A DNA stretch of 64,000 nt, taken from Bacteroidota bacterium (GTDB taxonomy: Bacteria > Bacteroidota > Bacteroidia > JACPRZ01). A program made the position numbers and the translations under genes. The stretch's first letter is position 1. Every line of letters starts with the position of its first letter. The notes below the pieces were generated by a model. That model made no database searches and had not been told where the DNA came from. It was given only the letters and a program-made list of their open reading frames with translations. Positions 9,490 through 21,508 of the stretch are shown here, one piece after another. The stretch is taken from positions 19,592 to 83,591 of the forward strand of contig JACPRZ010000017.1 in assembly GCA_016193485.1 (NCBI GenBank). The letters run 5' to 3'.

Positions 9490-10626
9490 ATGATGAGAAA
9501 AAGTAACCTGCAATTATTTTACAATAGAATTCTGTCACTTTGTTTTATTCTTCCCGCAGCCGTATCTGCTCAAAACGGTGGTAATAATGCCTATGAGTTC
9601 CTAAATATTCCCTCATCGGCAAGAACTGCCTCCCTGGGCGGCACGTTGATTACTCTCCGCGATGATGATATTCACCTTGTAACCGAAAATCCGGCAGCGC
9701 TGACTGCTGGTGTCACCAACAAGGCAGCCCTTTCATATCTCAATTATTTTTCAGATATATATTACGGAAATCTCGCCTATGCAAATTCCTTTAAAAATAA
9801 ATGGCGTTACTACACCGGACTCCGTTATCTTAACTACGGTGATTTTTATGCAACGGATATCGGGGGTAACGTACTCAATAAATTTTATGCGGCTGAATAT
9901 TCTCTTGACCTTGGAGGGAGCATTGATTTTGACACATTGTTTTTTGCGGGGATTTTAGTAAAGACCATTTACTCCCAGTTGGAGACCTACTGGTCAATAG
10001 GACAGGCATTGGATGTTGGTGGAGTATATATAAGCCAGAACAGGACATTTTCAGGCGCAGTAACGGTGAAAAATTTCGGATTGCAGTACAAACCCTACCG
10101 GGGTCAAAACAGGGAATTCCTTCCCTTTGAAATTCAGGCAGGAATATCAAAAAAACTCAAGCATTCACCTTTCCGGTTTAACCTCACTTTGAACCATCTT
10201 GAGACCTGGAACCTGACTTATGATACACCGCTTGATGATTATGATTCCCTTTTTATTCAACAGGATACCATCGGTGAAAAAACCAAAACAGGTAAATTCC
10301 TTCAGAAAACAACAAATACCATCGTAAAAGGAAGCGATAAAACCCTGCGCCACCTCGTTATCGGTACAGAAATTCTCCTGACCGAAAACTTCCATTTGCG
10401 TTTCGGGTACAATTACCGCAGGAGGAAAGAGATGATCATGGATGTTAAAAAAGGATTATCGGGGTTTTCGGCCGGTTTCGGGCTCCGCATTAACCGGTTC
10501 CACCTGAGTTACGGGCTCGGTATTTTTTTCCCGGGTAAGGCATCGCACTACTTTTCTCTCTCAACCAATATATCCGATTTCAGACGGAAAACCGCCTTTC
10601 CCGGTAACATGGATGAATACAGGTGA
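9490..10626 (+). CDS. porQ: Type IX secretion system outer-membrane protein PorQ
   Basis: PorQ works with PorU, PorV and PorZ in the complex that cuts T9SS C-terminal domains and attaches cargo to the cell surface. The protein has 378 residues with a signal peptide ending near AVSAQN, followed by the diagnostic NAYEFLNIPSSARTASLGG, then DDIHLVTENPAAL and an FadL-like barrel with repeated aromatic strands. It ends in FSLSTNISDFR plus a short polar tail. TACCTTCG about 14 bases before the ATG is a one-mismatch -7 box, which would give a very short leader. The gene converges with the T9SS cargo block on the other strand. Finding porQ next to sorting-domain proteins supports a working T9SS. Confidence 0.88.
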   Translation: MMRKSNLQLFYNRILSLCFILPAAVSAQNGGNNAYEFLNIPSSARTASLGGTLITLRDDDIHLVTENPAALTAGVTNKAALSYLNYFSDIYYGNLAYANSFKNKWRYYTGLRYLNYGDFYATDIGGNVLNKFYAAEYSLDLGGSIDFDTLFFAGILVKTIYSQLETYWSIGQALDVGGVYISQNRTFSGAVTVKNFGLQYKPYRGQNREFLPFEIQAGISKKLKHSPFRFNLTLNHLETWNLTYDTPLDDYDSLFIQQDTIGEKTKTGKFLQKTTNTIVKGSDKTLRHLVIGTEILLTENFHLRFGYNYRRRKEMIMDVKKGLSGFSAGFGLRINRFHLSYGLGIFFPGKASHYFSLSTNISDFRRKTAFPGNMDEYR

Positions 10627-10670
10627 TAACCGGATATTGAAAAACTGTATATTAATGGCCAATCTTTTCC

Positions 10671-11630
10671 TTAATCAAAACTCGCTACGCTTTTGTTCCG
10701 CTTTTTAGTTACATCAAAAGAGATGAAGATTTCATGCGAACCGGAAGAATATTTTTTAATGTTGGAAATCGTAAAATCATAGGAATACCCGAAAGCGAAA
10801 TTCCCTGCCCTGAAACCGGCCAACCCGATTACCGATTCTTTATCCCGGTAAGAAAATCCGCACCAGAACCTGCTTTTATAATCATACCGGATATTGCCGT
10901 CAAACTGGAATGGCGCTCCGTCAACAAATTTCAGTAAGGCGGAGGGGATGATTTCCATTTCATCATTTATAACAATCCTGTATCCGGAATATAAAAAATA
11001 ATGCCGTACCATCTTTAACCGCAGATCGGCATATTCATCAAACCGCATATTGTTTTCTATCAGTTGAGGTGATGAAAACCCGGCAAAAAACCTGTTGGTT
11101 CTGAAATATATTCCGAAAGTGGCATCCGGGGTGACAACCTTTTCTTTCCCCCCCCGGATAACATTATCATTTTGATCAAGGATGGTGAAATTACCCTTAT
11201 TAAGAACATGCTGGTAAACCATTCCACCCAGCCCGAAACCGAGTTTCATATCTTCTTTCAGTTTTATATGATAAGCATAGGTAAACTGCGCTCCTGTCTG
11301 ATGAAGAGGCCCCGTACGGTCATCCAGTAAAATAGCACCGAAACCCATGTTTTTTATAAGAGCGGCATGTCCGCTGATTGTATTGGTAAGAGGTGCATCG
11401 TCAAACCCCGCCCATTGCCTCCGGAATGTCATCATAACGGGAATAATATCCTCCCTGCTGCCGGCAACCGCAGGGTTAATATAAAAAGCGCTGTACATGT
11501 ACTGGCTGTAGTAAGGGAGTTGTTGGGCGGCCCCCCTGTATCCCCCCCAAGTGGAGAATAAGAAAATAGCAAAATACAAAATGCAAAATCCAAATTTTAA
11601 AATTCCGGATGTATAATAAATATTTTTCAT
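10671..11630 (-). CDS. PorP/SprF family T9SS membrane protein
   Basis: This 319-residue outer-membrane protein has a signal region followed by AQQLPYYSQYMYSAFYINPAVAGS, the standard PorP/SprF opening. FRRQWAGFDDAPLTNTISGH and a series of barrel strands follow (GFGAILLDDRTGPL, GFSYRDKESVIGLAGF). SprF-type proteins are needed to export or anchor the partner giant adhesin, here the type B sorting-domain protein whose stop is only 8 bases upstream. That spacing implies one transcript, as in sprB-sprF. It is the last gene of the minus-strand block and converges with porQ, 44 bp apart. No terminator hairpin is evident in that gap. Confidence 0.93.
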   Translation of the reverse strand: MKNIYYTSGILKFGFCILYFAIFLFSTWGGYRGAAQQLPYYSQYMYSAFYINPAVAGSREDIIPVMMTFRRQWAGFDDAPLTNTISGHAALIKNMGFGAILLDDRTGPLHQTGAQFTYAYHIKLKEDMKLGFGLGGMVYQHVLNKGNFTILDQNDNVIRGGKEKVVTPDATFGIYFRTNRFFAGFSSPQLIENNMRFDEYADLRLKMVRHYFLYSGYRIVINDEMEIIPSALLKFVDGAPFQFDGNIRYDYKSRFWCGFSYRDKESVIGLAGFRAGNFAFGYSYDFTISNIKKYSSGSHEIFISFDVTKKRNKSVASFD

Positions 11631-11638
11631 AATTTACG

Positions 11639-11905
11639 TTATCTTACAATAGTTACCGTACCAGTAAATTCATCTCCCGTACCTGTTGTTATAATATAAT
11701 AATACACTCCTTCAGGCAAATCCTTACCGTTAAACCTTCCATCCCATGGGGTTGTATAGGGCTGCGATCGGAAAACCAAGGATCCCCACCTGTTATAAAC
11801 TTCAACAATTGCAGCAGGGAATTTATCAATACCCCGGATTATCCAGGTGTCATTGGCACCGTCATTATTTGGCGAGAAGGCATCATAGATCAGGAAGCAG
11901 GGATC
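11639..11905 (-). other. T9SS type B (CHU_C, gliding-associated) C-terminal sorting domain
   Basis: This is the final domain of the giant adhesin, about 85 residues. It contains [14 protein letters not shown], then [34 protein letters not shown] and a final TGTVTIVR. These are the hallmarks of the gliding-motility-associated C-terminal family, which is usually exported with the help of a PorP/SprF partner. The other three proteins in the block use the type A domain instead. Confidence 0.9.
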
Positions 11906-14900
11906 GTTACCGGCAGTTACCCGTATAGTATCACTGGCGAAACAGTTTGCGCTGTCACGCACCGAAACAATGAAAATACCTGTATCCAGATTAATAATAT
12001 CTTCGGTAATATCACCTGTATTCCAGGAATAGGTTAAAGGTAAGGTTCCACCGGAAACAGTTAGATCAATTTTCCCATTATCCGAACCGTCACACGAGAC
12101 CGGTGTTACCAGATTAGATAATGAAATACCTGATATCGTACCGATAGTACCGGAATCCAGTTCGGAACAATTATTTTCATCGGTAACAGTCACGCGGTAT
12201 ATGCCGGCACAAAGACCGGTAACAGCCGCACTTGTCTGGTTTCCTGGAGATGCATCCCATAAATAAGTGTACCCCCCTGTTCCCCCCCCTGTCAAAGAAG
12301 TTGCTGACCCGTTACATACTCCATTACACGTTGTGTTGGTAGTGTACATGGTTAAACTAATTGGTTCCGGTTCCTGGACAAAAACATAGCCGGTCTGGCT
12401 ACAGCCATTATCATCGGTAACCGTTACAAAATATTTATCGGCAGGAAGAATAGAAATCACAGGGAAAAATGAAGCGGGTGAATCGCTCCACAGGTAAAAA
12501 TAGGGTGGTGTGCCCCCGGCAACTGATACCGAAGCGGAACCATTCATAGCGCCAAAACAGGTGATATTTACAGAAGTAAGAGTAAGAATTATACTGTCCG
12601 GTTCTTTTACCGTATCAACAATAAAAGCAGTACAACCATTGGCATCGGTTGCGATAAGATCGTAAACTCCCGGTGCCAATCCGCTTAGGTCCTGCGTTGG
12701 TGAACCGTTTGACCAGGTATAAAAATATGGTGGAGTTCCTCCATTGAGGGTGGCATCTATGGCTCCGTCCGTGCTGTCCTTACAACTGACATTTGTTACC
12801 ATAAGAGAAATTGCGACTGTAGTCAGAGGTTCACTTATCATTGCTGAATCAATAATTGAGCAGTTATTTCTATCCGTTAATGTAAGGATATACAGTCCCG
12901 GAGTTAAACTAAAAATATCATCCGTTGTATCACCGGTAGACCATGAAAAAGTATAGGGTAATACACCGTTGGCTGCAAGCGCATCAATAAAACCATTTGC
13001 TGATCCGATACATGTTACATTAGTAGAGGTAAGTTCAAGTGTCAGAGCGGCAGGTTCATTAATCATGATACTGTCGAGTAATACGGTGCATCCTTTGGAG
13101 TCAGATACGGTAACCGAATATATCCCTCCGTTTAAACCGGTTGCGGTGGAAGTCGTCTGGCTTCCGGTTTGCAGGTCCCATTGGTACAAATAACCAGGTG
13201 TGCCGCCCGAAACATTTACAACGGCAATCCCGTCACTGCTTCCACCGCATAATATATCCTGGGTTGATGTAATGGCACCCATAAGAGCAACGGGTTCGGT
13301 AATATTTACCCCTGCGCTTGTCATACATCCGGAAGCGTCATTTACAGTAACAAAATAACTTCCCGGGCATAATGAATCATTTATAGCAGTCGTTTCACCG
13401 TTATTCCATAAATAAGTGTAAGGGGGAGTTCCGTTCGAAACAAAAACGGCAGCGCTGCCATCGCATGATCCGTTACAGGAAATATCCGAATCGGTAATAC
13501 TGTTAACAACAGGTATATCATTATTGATTACCACAGATGATATTACCGTGCAGGAATTATTATCAGACACAGTAACACTGTAACCACCTGCGGCCAGTCC
13601 CGTTGCTGTTACCGTTGTCTGGTTCATCGGGTCGTTCCATGCGTACTGGTAAGGTGAAACACCGCCCGAAACATTAGCGGTTGCCGTACCGTTCATCTGC
13701 CCGCACAATGCATCGGTTTTCGACATGGACAGATTCAGCGGTGCAGGTTCATTGACAGTGAAGGAGCCGGTAATGGTGCAGGAATTAACATCACTTACTG
13801 TAACTTGGTATGTTCCACCGCTTAAACCGGTCGCAGTAACCGATGTCTGGAGCCCCGGATCATCCCATTGATAAGAATAAGGAACAATACCACCGGTCAA
13901 ATTAACGGTCAATGATCCATCGGAAAACCCGTTGCATGAAACATCCGTTGAAGAAGCAAGTGATAACGAAAGGATTATCGATTCGAAGATAGTCGTTCCG
14001 GCAGTTGTCATACAGTTATTTATATCAGTGACGGATACCGTGTGAGGGCCTGCGCACAAAGTAAATGCGGTAGAAGTGTTCTCTCCATTGTCCCATAAAT
14101 AAGTAAATGGACCTGAACCGCTGGTAACCGTCACCGTTGCCGATCCGTCACATAATCCGCTGCACGATGCATTTGCGCTGGAAGTTATTGCTGCCGCAAG
14201 GTTATTATTGAAAATGGAAATAGAGAAAAATTCCGTGCAGCCCTTAGCATCAGTAACAGTGACGGAATAATTGCCTGCTGACAATGATGTTGCCGTTTGT
14301 GTTACCTGGGTCAATGAGTCATTCCATTGATATGAATAAGGGGGGGTACCACCGGAAGGATTTGCGGTTGCCGTTCCGTTTGATACTCCGCAGGAAGCAT
14401 TGGTTGATGAGATGCTGATGATAAGAACAGCCGGTTCGCTAACACTCTGGGCGGTTGATACAATACATCCGTTATTATCCGCAACAGTTACATAATAATT
14501 TCCGGGTGACAGACCCGTTGCGGTTGACGCAGTTTGATTCAACGGATCATTCCACTGGTAGGAATATGGCGCTGTTCCGCCTGATGCAGTAACCGTAATT
14601 ATTCCGTTGTTCATACCGTTGCAGGTCACATTACTAACTGAAAGAATAAAAACTTCCAGCGTATCGGGCGATCCGATTGTCATTGTTGCCGATGAAATGC
14701 AACTGTTGGAGTCAAGTACGGTAACCTGGTGCAAACCCGGACAAAGCGATACTGCATAAAAATTTATTTCTCCGTTATCCCAGAGATATGTGTATGGAGG
14801 AGTGCCTCCGGAAGCGGTAACAGCAGAAATGCCATCGCATACATCTGTACATGAGGCACCGATGATAGTATCCACACTCACCTGCGGAATAGTATTATTG

Positions 14901-17900
14901 ACCATCGCAGAAGCAGCGCCCGTACAACCAGGATTATCAGTAACTGTCACGTTATAAGATCCGGCCGAAAGTCCGGTTGCAGTAGATCCGGTTTGAGCGG
15001 ATGGATCATCCCATAAATAGTAGTAGGGCTGAGTTCCCCCAATAACGGAGGCGGTGACAGTACCATCCGGTGAACCGCATGTAGCATCCGTAGTGGAAGT
15101 TAAAACCGATAATGGAACAGGTTGAGTAAGATCGAACGAATCGGTTTGAATACAGGAATAAGAATCAGTTATGGTTACCCTATAAATACCGGCTGAAAGG
15201 CCTGTAACCGTTGCGGTGGTTTGGGAAAGCGGGTCATTCCAGGAAAATGAATAAGGAGATACCCCCCCTGACCCTGATGCCGTCAGTGAACCGTCAGAAG
15301 AACCGTAACAGGATATTCCTGTTGAAATGGAAATCGCAACAGTAAGTACCGGTGGTTCAACAAGTGTAACATTATCAGATGTAATGCAGCCGTTTGCATC
15401 GGTGACGGTGACGCTAACCGTCACCGCACATAATCCTGAAACGCTGCCGGTTGTCGAGCCATTGAACCAGATGAATGTAAAAGGCGCAACACCTCCGGTC
15501 AAAGAAGTGCTTGCAGTTCCGTTGCATGCTCCCGCACAGGTAACATTTGTATAAGAATATATTTTAACAACTGGAATATCATTGTTCACCAGGACGGTCG
15601 CCACTACCGTGCATCCTTTGCTGTCACTAACCGTTACATTGTAAAAACCCGACAAAAGTCCGGTCGCGGTGGTTGTTGTCTGATTACCGGGATCATTCCA
15701 CGCATAAGTGTACGGAAGTACCCCCCCTACGGTATAAACAGTAGCGGTTCCGTCCGCCTGACCGCAGGTTGCATTTGTTGATGAAGTTGCAATAGAAATT
15801 GAATCGGCATCTTTAACGGTAGCGGATAGAATGACGGAACATCCCGCTAAGTCAGAAACAGTCACATAATAAAGTCCACCGGAGAGACCCGTAGCGGTTT
15901 GGGTTGTCTGTTGCAGCGGATCATTCCACAGAAACGAATAAGGAGTAGTTCCACCGGAAGGAATTGCGGTAACGGATCCGTCATCAGCGCCAAAACAGGA
16001 AACATCGTTAATCGATCCAATCAGGGCTGACATTGATCCGCTGGCGTTAATCATGACACTATCCATATCAGAACAACCGCCCGCATCGGTCACGGTTACA
16101 TAATAAATGCCTGCTGCAAGGCCAGTTGCCGAGGATGTTGTCTGTGAACCTGCTGACGGGCTCCATAAATAGGTATAAGGCAATACCCCCCCCGTTGCGC
16201 TAACATCAGCCGAACCGTCAGCGGCTCCGGAACATGATGCGCTGGAGGATGAAATTATGGATGCATTAATATTTCCGATTGTTGTAATCTGGGTATCCAG
16301 GGTTGCCGTGCAACCGTTACCGTCAGTGACCGTAATTCCGTGCAATCCGTTTGATAGTCCTGTGGCTGCAGATGTTGTCTGGCTTCCAGCCGAAACGCTC
16401 CATTGGAACGAATAGGAAAGTACGCCTCCGGCAGGCAGGACGGATATAAACCCGTTACCTGAGCCGGAACAGGTTTCATTCGCAATGGAATCAACGGAAA
16501 CTGAAAGCGCGCCAGGTTGATTTATTATGGCTGATTCTACAACGGAGCATAAATTAGCATCAGAAACCGTTATTGAAAATGTACCGGAAGATAACCCTGT
16601 AGCCGTTGAAGTTGTCTGGCTTCCTGCCGAAGCATCCCACTGGTAAGAGTAACCGGGAGTTCCTCCTGCAGCAGCAACATCTGCAGAACCATCAGAAAGT
16701 CCATAGCAGGAAACATCGTTATCTGTCAATACAGCCGACAGAGCAGGAGGTTCTGCAACTGTCAGATTTGAAATAATCACGCAGCCATCATTATCGGTAA
16801 CGGTTATTGTTTGGATTCCTCCGCAGAGTGCATTAGCGGCAGTCCCGGATTCGCTGCTTGACCATTCGTAAGTATACGGAGTATTACCGCCACTTGCGCT
16901 TGCTGTGGCAGACCCGTTACAAAGACCGTAACAGGTTACATCTGACAGAAAATTGACCGAAACGCTCAAATTGCCATTATTTACCGGAACGATACCGGTA
17001 ACTGTGCAGCCGTTATTATCAGAAACAGTAACTGAGTATGTGCCGGCTGCAAGTCCTGTTGCGGCTGATGTTGTTTGACTCCCTGCCGCTGCATCCCACT
17101 GATATGTGTACCCCCCCGTGCCACCCCCTGCTGTAACCATTGCAATTCCGTTGGATGAACCGCATGTTGTTGCAATGGAAGAATCGGTCAAAGTCAATGG
17201 TAAGGGCTGGGTAACTGAGACGGAACCGGAAGATGAGCATGTTTTTGAATCTGTTATCGTAACAGTATAAGAACCGGAAGATAAACCGGTAGCATTTGAA
17301 GCGGTTTGCGCAGGAGTGGTGTTCCATAAATAAGAATAAGCGGGCGTTCCATCGGAAACGATAGCGCTGACTGAACCATCGGAGTTTCCGTAACACATGA
17401 CATTTGATACCGAAAATGAAATGACCGGTAGAGGATTTATGGTTAGTATCATCGCATCAAATGCTGAAGGACAAGGTCCTGCAGGATCGTTTGTTGTAAG
17501 TATGATAGTTACGGAGCCAATAGAAATATCGGCAGCAGAGGGTGTATAGGAAGCGGTAAGGGATAATGGGTTATTAAATACACCGGTACCCGAACTACTC
17601 CATGACCCCCCGGTAGCCCCGCCTCCTATTGTACCGGATAACGGGTAAGAATTTCCTGCGCAAATCTCCCCATCAGCACCGGCAAAAACTGTTGCAGAGG
17701 AGTTTATGTTCAGAATCATCTGATCGGATGCAGCCGGGCATGGGCCTGAAGGATCATTAGTTGTAAGAGTAAGAGTTACAATCCCGGCAGTAATATCGGC
17801 AACGGAAGGAGTATAGGTTGCCGTAAGAAGATTCGGGTTATTGAATGTTCCGCTGCCGGAAGTTGTCCATACCCCCCCCGTTGCTCCTCCTCCGACCGTA

Positions 17901-20626
17901 CCGGATAAAGTATATGTACTGCCCTGGCAAATAACCGAATCGCTGCCGGCATTTGCTAAAGCGACTGGGTTTATTGTCAGAATCATTAAATCAGAAGCAG
18001 CCGGGCAGGGACCCGCAGGATCATTGGTAGTGATGGTAAGTGTTACTGTTCCGGCACTAATATCGGTTGCTGACGGTGTATATGTCGTATTGAGCAGTGT
18101 CGGATTATTAAAGGAACCTGAACCGGAGGATGTCCACAATTGGCTTGAGGCGCTGCCACCGATGGTCGCACCTGCTATGGTATAGGTATTACCGGAACAA
18201 ACAGTGGCATCTGTTCCTGCATTCGCCTGTGCCTGCGCATTGATGGTGAGAATCATTGCATCTGAAACTGCAGTACAGGGTCCTGCAGGATCATTGGTTG
18301 TAAGGGTAAGTGTAACCGTACCCATGCTGATATCGGTCGCAGACGGAGTGTATGTTGCAGTCATCGATGCCGGGTTGTTAAATGTACCTGAACCTGAAGT
18401 AGTCCATGCAGCGGAAGATGCACCCCCCCCAAAGGAACCGGATAAAGTGTAGGTACTGCCGGCACAAATGGCGGCATCAGAACCGGCATTAGCCGTGGCT
18501 GCTGCATTAATAGTAATAACCATCTGATCATTCACTGCCGGACAGGGACCAGCCGGATCATTTGTTGTAAGTGTGAGTGTTACACTTCCCATTGTAATAT
18601 CGGAAGCGGAAGGCGAATAAGTTGCGGTAAGTGAATTCGGATTATTAAATGTTCCTGTTCCGGATGTAGTCCATGTTGCAGATGTAGCCCCCCCCCCTAT
18701 TATTCCCGAAAGAGTATATGTAGTGCCGGCACATACGGTTGCATCAGAACCGGCATTCACAGTCGCTGCCGCGTTGATGATAAGTATCATTGCATCATTA
18801 ACCGCAGGACATGGACCCGCAGGGTCGTTTGTGGTGAGGGTTAATGTTACGGAGCCCATTGTGATATCGGTGGCAGAAGGAGTATAAATCGCATTAGGCA
18901 GGGATGCATTATTGAAAGTTCCTGAACCTGATGTCGTCCATGTTGAACCTGATGCGCTGCCCCCGATAGATCCTGACAAAGTATACGTACTACCTGAGCA
19001 AATTGAGGCATCAGATCCGGCATTTACAGTCGCTGCCGGATTAATAGTAATAGCCATCTGATCAGTCGCTGCCGGACATGGTCCTGACGGGTCGTTGGTG
19101 GTAAGAGTGAGAGTAACATTTCCCATTGAAATATCTGTTGCGGATGGTGTATATGTTGCAGTCATTGAGGAGGGATTACTGAATGTTCCGGTTCCGGATG
19201 TTGTCCATGTTGCGCTTGTTGCACTGCCACCGATGGAACCGGCAAGAGTGTAAGTGCTGCCGGCACAAATAGCCGCATCACTGCCGGCATTTGAAGTTGC
19301 TGCTGCATTTATTGTAAGCACCATCGGATCAGCGATTGCAGGACAAGGACCGGCCGGATCATTAGTGGTAAGTGTAAGAGTTACATTTCCCATTGTAATA
19401 TCGGAAGCGGATGGCGTATAGGTAGCGGTCAGCGATGAAGGATTGCTGAAAGTTCCTGTTCCTGAAGTTGTCCATGTCGCGCCCGTAGCGCTTCCACCAA
19501 TGGAACCGGCAAGCGTATATGTACTTCCTTGGCATATTGTCGCATCTGATCCGGCATTGGAAGTTGCCGCCTGGTTGACCGTTATGTAATTTGTTTTTGT
19601 TTCCCCGTCACTACCCCCCCCATTAGTGGCAGTAAGGGAAATGGTGTACGATCCGGGAGTATTGAAAGTGACAGAGGGATTCTGGGCTGTTGAGGTTCCC
19701 GGAGTTCCACCGTTAAAAGTCCAGGACCAGGATGTGGGGGTATTTGTGCTCAGATCGGTGAAATTGACTGTTGTTCCCTGGCAGATTGTTGTTGATGAAG
19801 CGGAAAAATTGGCAACCGGAGCGGGTACGGACACATTGCCATACATATTCACATCGTCAATGTAAAGGTAATTTCCCCATCCTGAAATATTTTCAAACCG
19901 GAACATGACATTATTATTGCCTGCGAGAACATCAATATTTACGGATTCCCTTCTCCATTGTGATGAAGTGGGATCAAAGGCATTTGTATTATCGGGTGCA
20001 GTTGCAAGCGTTGATCCGGATTTATCATAAATGGAAACCCATGCATTTCCACAATCGGTGGAATAATAAACTTTAAGCCGGTCATATAGGGATGAATTAT
20101 ACCTGCAGGAGGCAACGCTGAAATCAATGCGTACCGGGGATGATACGGAAGCGAAACTTACAGCAGGGGTTTCCAGTGCGTCAATGTCACCGGCAATGGA
20201 AGAAGAGGAGGAGTAATTATCCATCCTGGTGCTGGCGGTGCTTGTATCAAATCCGCTGGCAACGGTAGTACGCACCCAGGTATATGCGGGATCTCCACCG
20301 TTTTCCAATGTCCATCCAGTCGGGGGAAAAGTTGTCAGGTTGAATCCCTGCCAGAAGGGAACGGGTGTTCCGACTGATGGCGATGTGACGGTAAAATTGC
20401 TTGTTGACTGGTCGTTGGCAGGATTCTGGTCAGCGCTGCCGTTTGGATTATTCGTATAGCAGGTAAACGTATGGGCGCTAATTCCTAAGTGTAACGACAG
20501 GTGTAATGGTTGTGGCGCAAAAAGTACCAGTTGGCGAAATGATCGCGGAAATACCTGCATCAAGGGCGACAGGTGAAACGCAACCCTGCGAGGATAGTAA
20601 CGATAAACGCGCGCCACCGGCACCAA
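11639..20626 (-). CDS. Giant SprB-repeat adhesin with T9SS type B sorting domain (main frame of a frameshifted gene)
   Basis: This is the body of the largest secreted protein in the block, 2995 codons without a stop. True homology starts at about [17 protein letters not shown] (near 20476); the first 50 residues are a wrong-frame artefact. In order it has a jelly-roll/choice-of-anchor domain ([13 protein letters not shown]...[11 protein letters not shown]), a PKD domain ([17 protein letters not shown]), eight Ig-like repeats, 24 SprB repeats and a gliding-associated type B sorting domain ([15 protein letters not shown]...[10 protein letters not shown]). The N-terminal signal peptide and M43 protease domain are in two fragments in other frames up to 21406. 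A PorP/SprF gene follows after 8 bp. It is probably a cell-surface adhesin. The frameshifts would prevent its export unless they are assembly errors. Confidence 0.88.
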   Translation of the reverse strand: MVPVARVYRYYPRRVAFHLSPLMQVFPRSFRQLVLFAPQPLHLSLHLGISAHTFTCYTNNPNGSADQNPANDQSTSNFTVTSPSVGTPVPFWQGFNLTTFPPTGWTLENGGDPAYTWVRTTVASGFDTSTASTRMDNYSSSSSIAGDIDALETPAVSFASVSSPVRIDFSVASCRYNSSLYDRLKVYYSTDCGNAWVSIYDKSGSTLATAPDNTNAFDPTSSQWRRESVNIDVLAGNNNVMFRFENISGWGNYLYIDDVNMYGNVSVPAPVANFSASSTTICQGTTVNFTDLSTNTPTSWSWTFNGGTPGTSTAQNPSVTFNTPGSYTISLTATNGGGSDGETKTNYITVNQAATSNAGSDATICQGSTYTLAGSIGGSATGATWTTSGTGTFSNPSSLTATYTPSASDITMGNVTLTLTTNDPAGPCPAIADPMVLTINAAATSNAGSDAAICAGSTYTLAGSIGGSATSATWTTSGTGTFSNPSSMTATYTPSATDISMGNVTLTLTTNDPSGPCPAATDQMAITINPAATVNAGSDASICSGSTYTLSGSIGGSASGSTWTTSGSGTFNNASLPNAIYTPSATDITMGSVTLTLTTNDPAGPCPAVNDAMILIINAAATVNAGSDATVCAGTTYTLSGIIGGGATSATWTTSGTGTFNNPNSLTATYSPSASDITMGSVTLTLTTNDPAGPCPAVNDQMVITINAAATANAGSDAAICAGSTYTLSGSFGGGASSAAWTTSGSGTFNNPASMTATYTPSATDISMGTVTLTLTTNDPAGPCTAVSDAMILTINAQAQANAGTDATVCSGNTYTIAGATIGGSASSQLWTSSGSGSFNNPTLLNTTYTPSATDISAGTVTLTITTNDPAGPCPAASDLMILTINPVALANAGSDSVICQGSTYTLSGTVGGGATGGVWTTSGSGTFNNPNLLTATYTPSVADITAGIVTLTLTTNDPSGPCPAASDQMILNINSSATVFAGADGEICAGNSYPLSGTIGGGATGGSWSSSGTGVFNNPLSLTASYTPSAADISIGSVTIILTTNDPAGPCPSAFDAMILTINPLPVISFSVSNVMCYGNSDGSVSAIVSDGTPAYSYLWNTTPAQTASNATGLSSGSYTVTITDSKTCSSSGSVSVTQPLPLTLTDSSIATTCGSSNGIAMVTAGGGTGGYTYQWDAAAGSQTTSAATGLAAGTYSVTVSDNNGCTVTGIVPVNNGNLSVSVNFLSDVTCYGLCNGSATASASGGNTPYTYEWSSSESGTAANALCGGIQTITVTDNDGCVIISNLTVAEPPALSAVLTDNDVSCYGLSDGSADVAAAGGTPGYSYQWDASAGSQTTSTATGLSSGTFSITVSDANLCSVVESAIINQPGALSVSVDSIANETCSGSGNGFISVLPAGGVLSYSFQWSVSAGSQTTSAATGLSNGLHGITVTDGNGCTATLDTQITTIGNINASIISSSSASCSGAADGSADVSATGGVLPYTYLWSPSAGSQTTSSATGLAAGIYYVTVTDAGGCSDMDSVMINASGSMSALIGSINDVSCFGADDGSVTAIPSGGTTPYSFLWNDPLQQTTQTATGLSGGLYYVTVSDLAGCSVILSATVKDADSISIATSSTNATCGQADGTATVYTVGGVLPYTYAWNDPGNQTTTTATGLLSGFYNVTVSDSKGCTVVATVLVNNDIPVVKIYSYTNVTCAGACNGTASTSLTGGVAPFTFIWFNGSTTGSVSGLCAVTVSVTVTDANGCITSDNVTLVEPPVLTVAISISTGISCYGSSDGSLTASGSGGVSPYSFSWNDPLSQTTATVTGLSAGIYRVTITDSYSCIQTDSFDLTQPVPLSVLTSTTDATCGSPDGTVTASVIGGTQPYYYLWDDPSAQTGSTATGLSAGSYNVTVTDNPGCTGAASAMVNNTIPQVSVDTIIGASCTDVCDGISAVTASGGTPPYTYLWDNGEINFYAVSLCPGLHQVTVLDSNSCISSATMTIGSPDTLEVFILSVSNVTCNGMNNGIITVTASGGTAPYSYQWNDPLNQTASTATGLSPGNYYVTVADNNGCIVSTAQSVSEPAVLIISISSTNASCGVSNGTATANPSGGTPPYSYQWNDSLTQVTQTATSLSAGNYSVTVTDAKGCTEFFSISIFNNNLAAAITSSANASCSGLCDGSATVTVTSGSGPFTYLWDNGENTSTAFTLCAGPHTVSVTDINNCMTTAGTTIFESIILSLSLASSTDVSCNGFSDGSLTVNLTGGIVPYSYQWDDPGLQTSVTATGLSGGTYQVTVSDVNSCTITGSFTVNEPAPLNLSMSKTDALCGQMNGTATANVSGGVSPYQYAWNDPMNQTTVTATGLAAGGYSVTVSDNNSCTVISSVVINNDIPVVNSITDSDISCNGSCDGSAAVFVSNGTPPYTYLWNNGETTAINDSLCPGSYFVTVNDASGCMTSAGVNITEPVALMGAITSTQDILCGGSSDGIAVVNVSGGTPGYLYQWDLQTGSQTTSTATGLNGGIYSVTVSDSKGCTVLLDSIMINEPAALTLELTSTNVTCIGSANGFIDALAANGVLPYTFSWSTGDTTDDIFSLTPGLYILTLTDRNNCSIIDSAMISEPLTTVAISLMVTNVSCKDSTDGAIDATLNGGTPPYFYTWSNGSPTQDLSGLAPGVYDLIATDANGCTAFIVDTVKEPDSIILTLTSVNITCFGAMNGSASVSVAGGTPPYFYLWSDSPASFFPVISILPADKYFVTVTDDNGCSQTGYVFVQEPEPISLTMYTTNTTCNGVCNGSATSLTGGGTGGYTYLWDASPGNQTSAAVTGLCAGIYRVTVTDENNCSELDSGTIGTISGISLSNLVTPVSCDGSDNGKIDLTVSGGTLPLTYSWNTGDITEDIINLDTGIFIVSVRDSANCFASDTIRVTAGNDPCFLIYDAFSPNNDGANDTWIIRGIDKFPAAIVEVYNRWGSLVFRSQPYTTPWDGRFNGKDLPEGVYYYIITTGTGDEFTGTVTIVR
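11910..17430 (-). repeat. Array of 24 SprB repeats in the giant adhesin
   Basis: I count 24 units of about 70-78 residues. Each opens with a cysteine motif such as [11 protein letters not shown], continues with [12 protein letters not shown], then [13 protein letters not shown] and a closing TDNNGC. Units 7-18 form four copies of a three-unit block: a standard unit, an ATCG-x2-GTA unit ending in VNNDIPV, and a unit with two extra cysteines (CNGSCDG and LCPG). Units 1-3 fit the same scheme. The repeats diverge at DNA level, so the array is not a recent slippage product. Confidence 0.85.
17440..19570 (-). repeat. Eight tandem Ig-like repeats in the giant adhesin
   Basis: I count eight units of about 84 residues. 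Each begins with [18 protein letters not shown], contains [11 protein letters not shown] and TYTPSATDI, and closes with [15 protein letters not shown]. Neighbouring units are highly alike in protein and DNA, which suggests more recent amplification than in the SprB array. Such stretches usually form a stiff stalk. Confidence 0.82.
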
Positions 20627-21125
20627 AGAGATTTCTCATTCTCGTTCTCTGACCGCTTGTAAAAATATTCATGCAATTATCATCGGTATAATCCATATAA
20701 TTCATAAACATTTCACCGTTAGGAGAAGTTCCCCCCCCGCACGCATTGGTGTGGTAGGGGTGCGTAGGACACCCGCCATGGGAGTTATCATGTGTCGGTG
20801 TATCCGATACGAGGTCACTGCCGCAGTTTGCATCGCCCCATATATGGCGAAGGTTCAGATAATGGCCTACCTCATGGGTAGCGGTCCTGCCGAGATCAAA
20901 AGGAGGGGTGGAACCCGTAGTGCCGGTATAGAGGTAATCAATGACAACGCCATCGGTATTGCAGGCGCCACCGGGAAACTGTGCATAACCGAGTAATCCT
21001 CCCGACAGGTCGCAAACCCAGATGTTCAGGTAATCACCGCAAGGCCATGCATTATCCCCCCCCTGGGAAGTGAATTTAACCTGGTCATCGGTAGAGAAGG
21101 ATGCATCGGTGGTTGACCTTCGCAC
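20478..21125 (-). pseudogene. M43 pappalysin-like metalloprotease domain fragment of the giant adhesin
   Basis: This is the middle piece of the giant gene, in its own frame. It holds the zinc-protease core: [19 protein letters not shown] just upstream of the nominal start, [15 protein letters not shown], then the zinc motif [11 protein letters not shown] and the Met-turn [16 protein letters not shown]. It ends in a CARDB-like strand ([10 protein letters not shown]) and hits a stop at 20478. The main frame resumes at [10 protein letters not shown]. By comparison with similar domains the two ends do not abut, so several tens of codons are missing at this junction (inferred from remembered homologs). 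The protease residues themselves are intact. Confidence 0.82.
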
Positions 21126-21406
21126 GATGCCGGTTGTGGAATTTCCGCTCGGATCTGAAATACCACCGGTATTGTATAAACGGGAGGAAAATTTTTCAGT
21201 TCAGAAGAATCGCCATTTTGAAGTTTCTGCAGAAACTGCTGGTAAAATGCTTCAATTTTTAACTGGTTTTTCGCATAGTCCGGGTCATTCTGCAAGAGAT
21301 AGTCGTGATGCTGCATGGTACCGCAGCGATCGGCCTGGCTGACTTTCTGGGAGAATCCGGCAGTCGAAACAAGAATGATTATTATACCGGTTAAGAAATA
21401 TCTCAT
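21026..21406 (-). pseudogene. Signal peptide and propeptide fragment of the giant adhesin
   Basis: This is the true N-terminus of the giant gene: MRYFLTGIIIILVSTAGFSQ is a signal peptide, followed by a propeptide with DYLLQNDPDYAKNQLKIEAF. It reaches YTIPVVF near 21160, the start of the M43 domain. In the three paralogs about 57 residues separate this point from the D-P-x-N-x-TTGI segment. Here that segment follows at once in another frame, so roughly 170 bp are missing. After the junction this frame is nonsense down to its stop at 21026. The ATG is preceded by a TATCTTTG box. Confidence 0.8.
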
Positions 21407-21411
21407 ACTTT

Positions 21412-21419
21412 CAAAGATA
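21412..21419 (-). promoter_or_regulatory. -7 box upstream of the giant adhesin gene
   Basis: On the minus strand this reads TATCTTTG, a full match to TAnnTTTG, 5 bases before the ATG. The message would be nearly leaderless. It lies just after the terminator of the upstream paralog, so the giant gene probably has its own promoter. No clear TTG element is seen. Confidence 0.4.
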
Positions 21420-21464
21420 CAAAGTTTTTCATTGGTGCATCATTGAATAATAACTATCTGAAGA

Positions 21465-21502
21465 TAAAAAAAGCCCTCCGATGCATGCCGGAGGGCTTTT
21501 TG
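21465..21502 (-). terminator. Bidirectional rho-independent terminator
   Basis: AGCCCTCCG at 21472-21480 pairs with CGGAGGGCT at 21489-21497 around an 8-base loop, flanked by an A7 run on the left and T5 on the right. On the minus strand this is a 9-bp stem plus a U7 tract directly after the stop of the 2061-residue protein. It separates that gene from the giant adhesin gene. Confidence 0.85.
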
Positions 21503-21508
21503 ATACAG

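Noticed and set aside
12000..19570. Regularly spaced repeats that could be mistaken for a CRISPR array
   Set aside because: The period is about 210-250 bp, the units are diverged and stay in one long reading frame, and they translate to SprB and Ig-like domains.
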